DNA from: Paenimyroides aestuarii
GTDB taxonomy: Bacteria; Bacteroidota; Bacteroidia; Flavobacteriales; Flavobacteriaceae
Direction of reading: 5' to 3'
NCBI RefSeq assembly: GCF_024628805.1
Contig: NZ_CP102382.1
Coordinates: 186,001-250,000 of the forward strand
DNA: 64,000 bases
A program made the position numbers and the translations under genes. Within the stretch, counting starts at the first letter, position 1; every line of letters starts with the position of its first letter. The notes under the pieces were generated by a model. The model ran no database searches, was not told the DNA's origin, and saw only the letters and a program-made list of their open reading frames with translations. Below, in pieces: positions 61,485-64,000 of the stretch.

Positions 61485-63145
61485 GTTGTTGATTTAGAAT
61501 TTTGCACTTGCTTTCGTGCATATTCGTTGCTAGAGTCTAATTGCAATACTTTTTGAAACGATTGCACTGCTTTTGCCTTGTTTACATTTTGATTGTAGTT
61601 CCCAATCATCGTGTAAGCTTCGATTAAGGCGTCTTTAAAAGCAGCGTCGTTGGCTCTACCCTTTTGGGTTAAAAGATTGATAAATCCTTCATAATCTTTC
61701 TCCATTTGTGCCATAGACGTTTGCGTGTTTAAGTTTCGGTTTACACGCGCACTGATCAAATATGCTTCAAAAGTTGGTGTTTTCTTTAACGAACTGTCTA
61801 AGTTGGTTTTTGCCTTTTGCAATTGATCGTTAAACATTGGCTTATCGCTTGCCATGTATAATGCATTTCCTTTGTAATACATATCGTACACATAATAAGG
61901 TGATTTTTCATCTTTTGATGCTAAATCAAACACAAAATAGGCTTGCTCATAGTGCTCATCTTTAAACAAATCCACACCCAATTCGTGTAATGCTACTCCC
62001 AATTTTGGATTATCTTGAACGGCTTTAGTCATTTCTTGAATGGATTTTTTGTAAACTCCTTCATTAAATGTTCCGTCTTCGTTTCTAGATGCTTCCAATT
62101 CAGACAATCCTTTGTATAAATAGTCAATTGGTAATATTTGTTCTTTTTTATCTTGCACATCGAAATACTTATCAATGCTTTCTTTTGCGTCTAAGAACTT
62201 TCCGTTTTGGAAATCGGCAATGGCACGGTAGCGATACATTAAGAAGTTATCACCGCGTGTGTACCATTTGGTGCGTACTAAATCTCCTAATGATTTGTAA
62301 TCTTTATTTTTGATTAAATATGCTGCCAACTCATTGTCCACATCCATACTTTCTCCAATCATTCCGTGGTATTTAAAGTAGTTTTCCACCCCTTTGTCTA
62401 ACAAAGAACGATCGTCTTTGAAGCGAGCGTAATCTGCATAAGTTAATCCCAACTGCTTATAAACATCTGCATAATTTGGATCTTTTGAAACAATGGTATC
62501 ATAAACTTTTATTGCCTCTTCAAATTCATTTCCGGCACGGTACACATCGGCTAGCTTCATTTTTGGCAACAAACTGTTCGGAAACATTTTAGAAGTAGCA
62601 TAATATACTCGGCGGGCATCTACAAACTGTTTTTCTGCAAAATAAATATCTCCGCGAGCAATGTGCGGCTCTGGTGTATCTTTGTTTACCAACATTGCTA
62701 AATTCACATAGTCTAATGCGGCATCAAAATCGGGTTTTGGCGCAAAAGTATATGCGTTTGCAATCACCAAATAGGTTTCAAAATCACTTGGTGAAAGGTT
62801 TAGCGTTGCTGCATTAAATTTTGATTTTGCTTCTTTATCTTTTTGGTCAAGTAAACCAATTTTTGCAATACCAATATTGTTTACATCGGCATTTTTTACA
62901 GCTCTTAATCCTTGTTTAAAATAAAAACTGGCAGAGTCTTTATTGTTCTCGTTTAAATGAATTACCCCTAATCGATAAAAGTTTTTTCCTTGATTGGGTT
63001 GTGAGCGAATAAGGCGATATAATTCTTTTTTAGCAACATCGTAACGACCATATTTTATTGCCGTATCAATTTCATTGCCGTCTTGGGCATTTGCACTAAA
63101 AATAAAAGATAATAAAGCTAAACTTAGGGTAATTTTTTTATTCAT
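61472..63145 (-). CDS. Periplasmic TPR-repeat protein
   Basis: The product is 557 residues with signal peptide ending 'SFIFSANAQ'. The whole mature protein is tetratricopeptide-like helical repeats, for example 'GKNFYRLGVIHLNENNKDSA', 'PEPHIARGDIYFAEKQFVDA', 'ADVYKQLGLTYADYARFKDD', 'GVALHELGVDLFKDEHYEQA'. It is 26 bp downstream of the PstS-like gene. In flavobacteria this pair commonly ends an exbB-exbD-tonB cluster, so a role in envelope energy transduction or assembly is likely; that cluster would lie beyond the window. Confidence 0.9.
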   Translation of the reverse strand: MNKKITLSLALLSFIFSANAQDGNEIDTAIKYGRYDVAKKELYRLIRSQPNQGKNFYRLGVIHLNENNKDSASFYFKQGLRAVKNADVNNIGIAKIGLLDQKDKEAKSKFNAATLNLSPSDFETYLVIANAYTFAPKPDFDAALDYVNLAMLVNKDTPEPHIARGDIYFAEKQFVDARRVYYATSKMFPNSLLPKMKLADVYRAGNEFEEAIKVYDTIVSKDPNYADVYKQLGLTYADYARFKDDRSLLDKGVENYFKYHGMIGESMDVDNELAAYLIKNKDYKSLGDLVRTKWYTRGDNFLMYRYRAIADFQNGKFLDAKESIDKYFDVQDKKEQILPIDYLYKGLSELEASRNEDGTFNEGVYKKSIQEMTKAVQDNPKLGVALHELGVDLFKDEHYEQAYFVFDLASKDEKSPYYVYDMYYKGNALYMASDKPMFNDQLQKAKTNLDSSLKKTPTFEAYLISARVNRNLNTQTSMAQMEKDYEGFINLLTQKGRANDAAFKDALIEAYTMIGNYNQNVNKAKAVQSFQKVLQLDSSNEYARKQVQNSKSTTKSN

Positions 63146-63171
63146 AATTACTAATGTATTGAAAATCTAGA

Positions 63172-64000
63172 TTATTCTACTATGTTAATTTCGCGTTTTG
63201 GTAATGTTATGGGCATAAGACCCGATTTTAAAACGATACGCTGTCCTTTGTCTGAAGCGGCAAAGCTTGCAAAACCTGTTCCCAAACCTGCTTTTCCCTG
63301 CACATCGATAATGCTTATTGTACGGATCAGCGGATAACTGTTATCGGCTATGGTGCTTTGCGACGGTTGTACATATTGTTTCAGCGAATCATTATAAACC
63401 AACATCGAACGCAGTTGTTTAATTCCTTCTTTGATTTTTGCATCGGGTTGCACCATCCAATTGATTCCAACAACGCCTACTGCATTTTTGTTTTTATTGA
63501 TATAAGCCACAATCTCTTCAACCGAGTTCACGTAATATACATTTTTACTCACCTCTTTCACTTGTGCATCACTCATAATTTTGTTTACGATATTGGAATT
63601 GGCATCGTGAAAAACAAATACTTTATCTGAAGCTTTTGTTCCTTTGAAGATAGCCACCACATCGTTATAATGAATCAAGGTGTCGTTGCTGCTTTTTTGT
63701 GTGATAAACAACACCGCATCTTTTGCTATTGGCGTAATCTTGGGCACTACCCTGCCTTTAAAAACGTTAAGCTCTTTTTCGTTAAACGTTTTTGGCACAA
63801 TCGCCAATCGAATGGAATCAGAGTAAACCGCTTTCAGAATTTCGTTTTGCGAAAGCATTTTCAACTGAATATCCGTATCGTTGTAATATGTTTTAAAAAC
63901 TTCATTTATATCTTCAACTATAGGAAAAACCGATGATTCCACATACATTTCGGTTGTTCCTTTATTATATGCTTCTTGGCTTTTGGTTTTATTTTGCTGG
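63172..64000 (-). CDS. PstS-family substrate-binding protein (truncated by the right edge)
   Basis: The frame is open to base 64000, so the start lies outside the window; a Met at 63948 is internal. The first visible residues are QQNKTKSQEAYNKGTTEMYV, and the codon before may be Cys, so it could be a lipoprotein. 'NEILKAVYSDSIRLAIVPKT' and 'FITQKSSNDTLIHYNDVVAI' and the late 'GLGTGFASFAASDKGQRIVL' fit the PstS-like type 2 periplasmic binding fold. No pst transport genes are seen, and in flavobacteria this gene follows tonB-type genes. Confidence 0.88.
   Translation of the reverse strand, partial: QQNKTKSQEAYNKGTTEMYVESSVFPIVEDINEVFKTYYNDTDIQLKMLSQNEILKAVYSDSIRLAIVPKTFNEKELNVFKGRVVPKITPIAKDAVLFITQKSSNDTLIHYNDVVAIFKGTKASDKVFVFHDANSNIVNKIMSDAQVKEVSKNVYYVNSVEEIVAYINKNKNAVGVVGINWMVQPDAKIKEGIKQLRSMLVYNDSLKQYVQPSQSTIADNSYPLIRTISIIDVQGKAGLGTGFASFAASDKGQRIVLKSGLMPITLPKREINIVE

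Noticed and set aside
63172..63948. PstS-like gene starting at the Met at 63948
   Set aside because: The frame is open upstream to the window edge and the residues continue plausibly, so the true start is outside.

Overview
The window looks like chromosome of a Flavobacteriaceae bacterium, close to the Flavobacterium/Myroides group. It is AT-rich. Many genes encode exported proteins with type IX secretion (T9SS) sorting domains. Other markers are the Bacteroidota-type promoter pattern (TTG, about 19 nt, TAnnTTTG), the DUF4290 gene next to murA, a single-chain serine dehydratase and a fused IcmF-type mutase. Genus is inference; no rRNA is present to fix it.

Layout. 1-8.8 kb holds a partial secreted protein, sdaA, a lipoprotein gene split by an IS982-family element, an SH3 protein, panB, an RluA-type pseudouridine synthase, a zinc metallopeptidase and a membrane protein. 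8.8-20.5 kb holds the YifB/ComM ATPase, aroK, a T9SS type B protein, an S4/methyltransferase/phosphoribosyltransferase operon, a lipoprotein resembling FKBP, a GNAT acetyltransferase, an MgtC-type membrane protein, a secreted M4 protease, and OmpA and lipocalin-like lipoproteins. 20.7-33 kb is mostly housekeeping: htpG, typA, rpsT, four tRNA-Glu genes, murA with DUF4290 and DUF493 genes, recQ-fmt, and an HU gene. 33-47 kb holds yqgE, a class IV aminotransferase, rmuC, lpdA, pyrE facing a NUDIX gene, an ABC-F ATPase and icmF. 47-56 kb holds a very large T9SS surface protein broken by a frameshift, a LolE/FtsX-type permease, a NamZ-type muramidase and a YkgJ-type protein. 56-61.5 kb is a decayed accessory stretch with IS30 and IS1182 remnants, a GC-rich perfect palindrome, two inverted copies of a 30-nt REP-like repeat, and a lipoprotein paired with a 36-codon gene. 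The end holds queE, a TPR protein and a PstS-like protein that runs off the window.

The most unusual structure lies between the ABC-F gene and icmF. A 254-bp segment occurs twice as a direct repeat (41922-42175 and 43628-43881, five mismatches). It spans the ABC-F start, the intergenic region and the icmF 3' end. Between the copies sit two AT-rich genes of unknown function, one with an HEKYH motif. One copy gives the pair a duplicated ABC-F promoter and the other gives it the icmF terminator. This is the footprint expected if a circle of about 1.7 kb integrated by a single crossover, and the pair should be removable by recombination between the repeats.

Other notable points: removing the IS982 element and one TTATA copy rebuilds a perfect lipoprotein signal peptide; MurA has Asp in place of the catalytic-loop Cys, which predicts fosfomycin resistance; removing one T from a TTT run repairs the 1786-aa T9SS protein.
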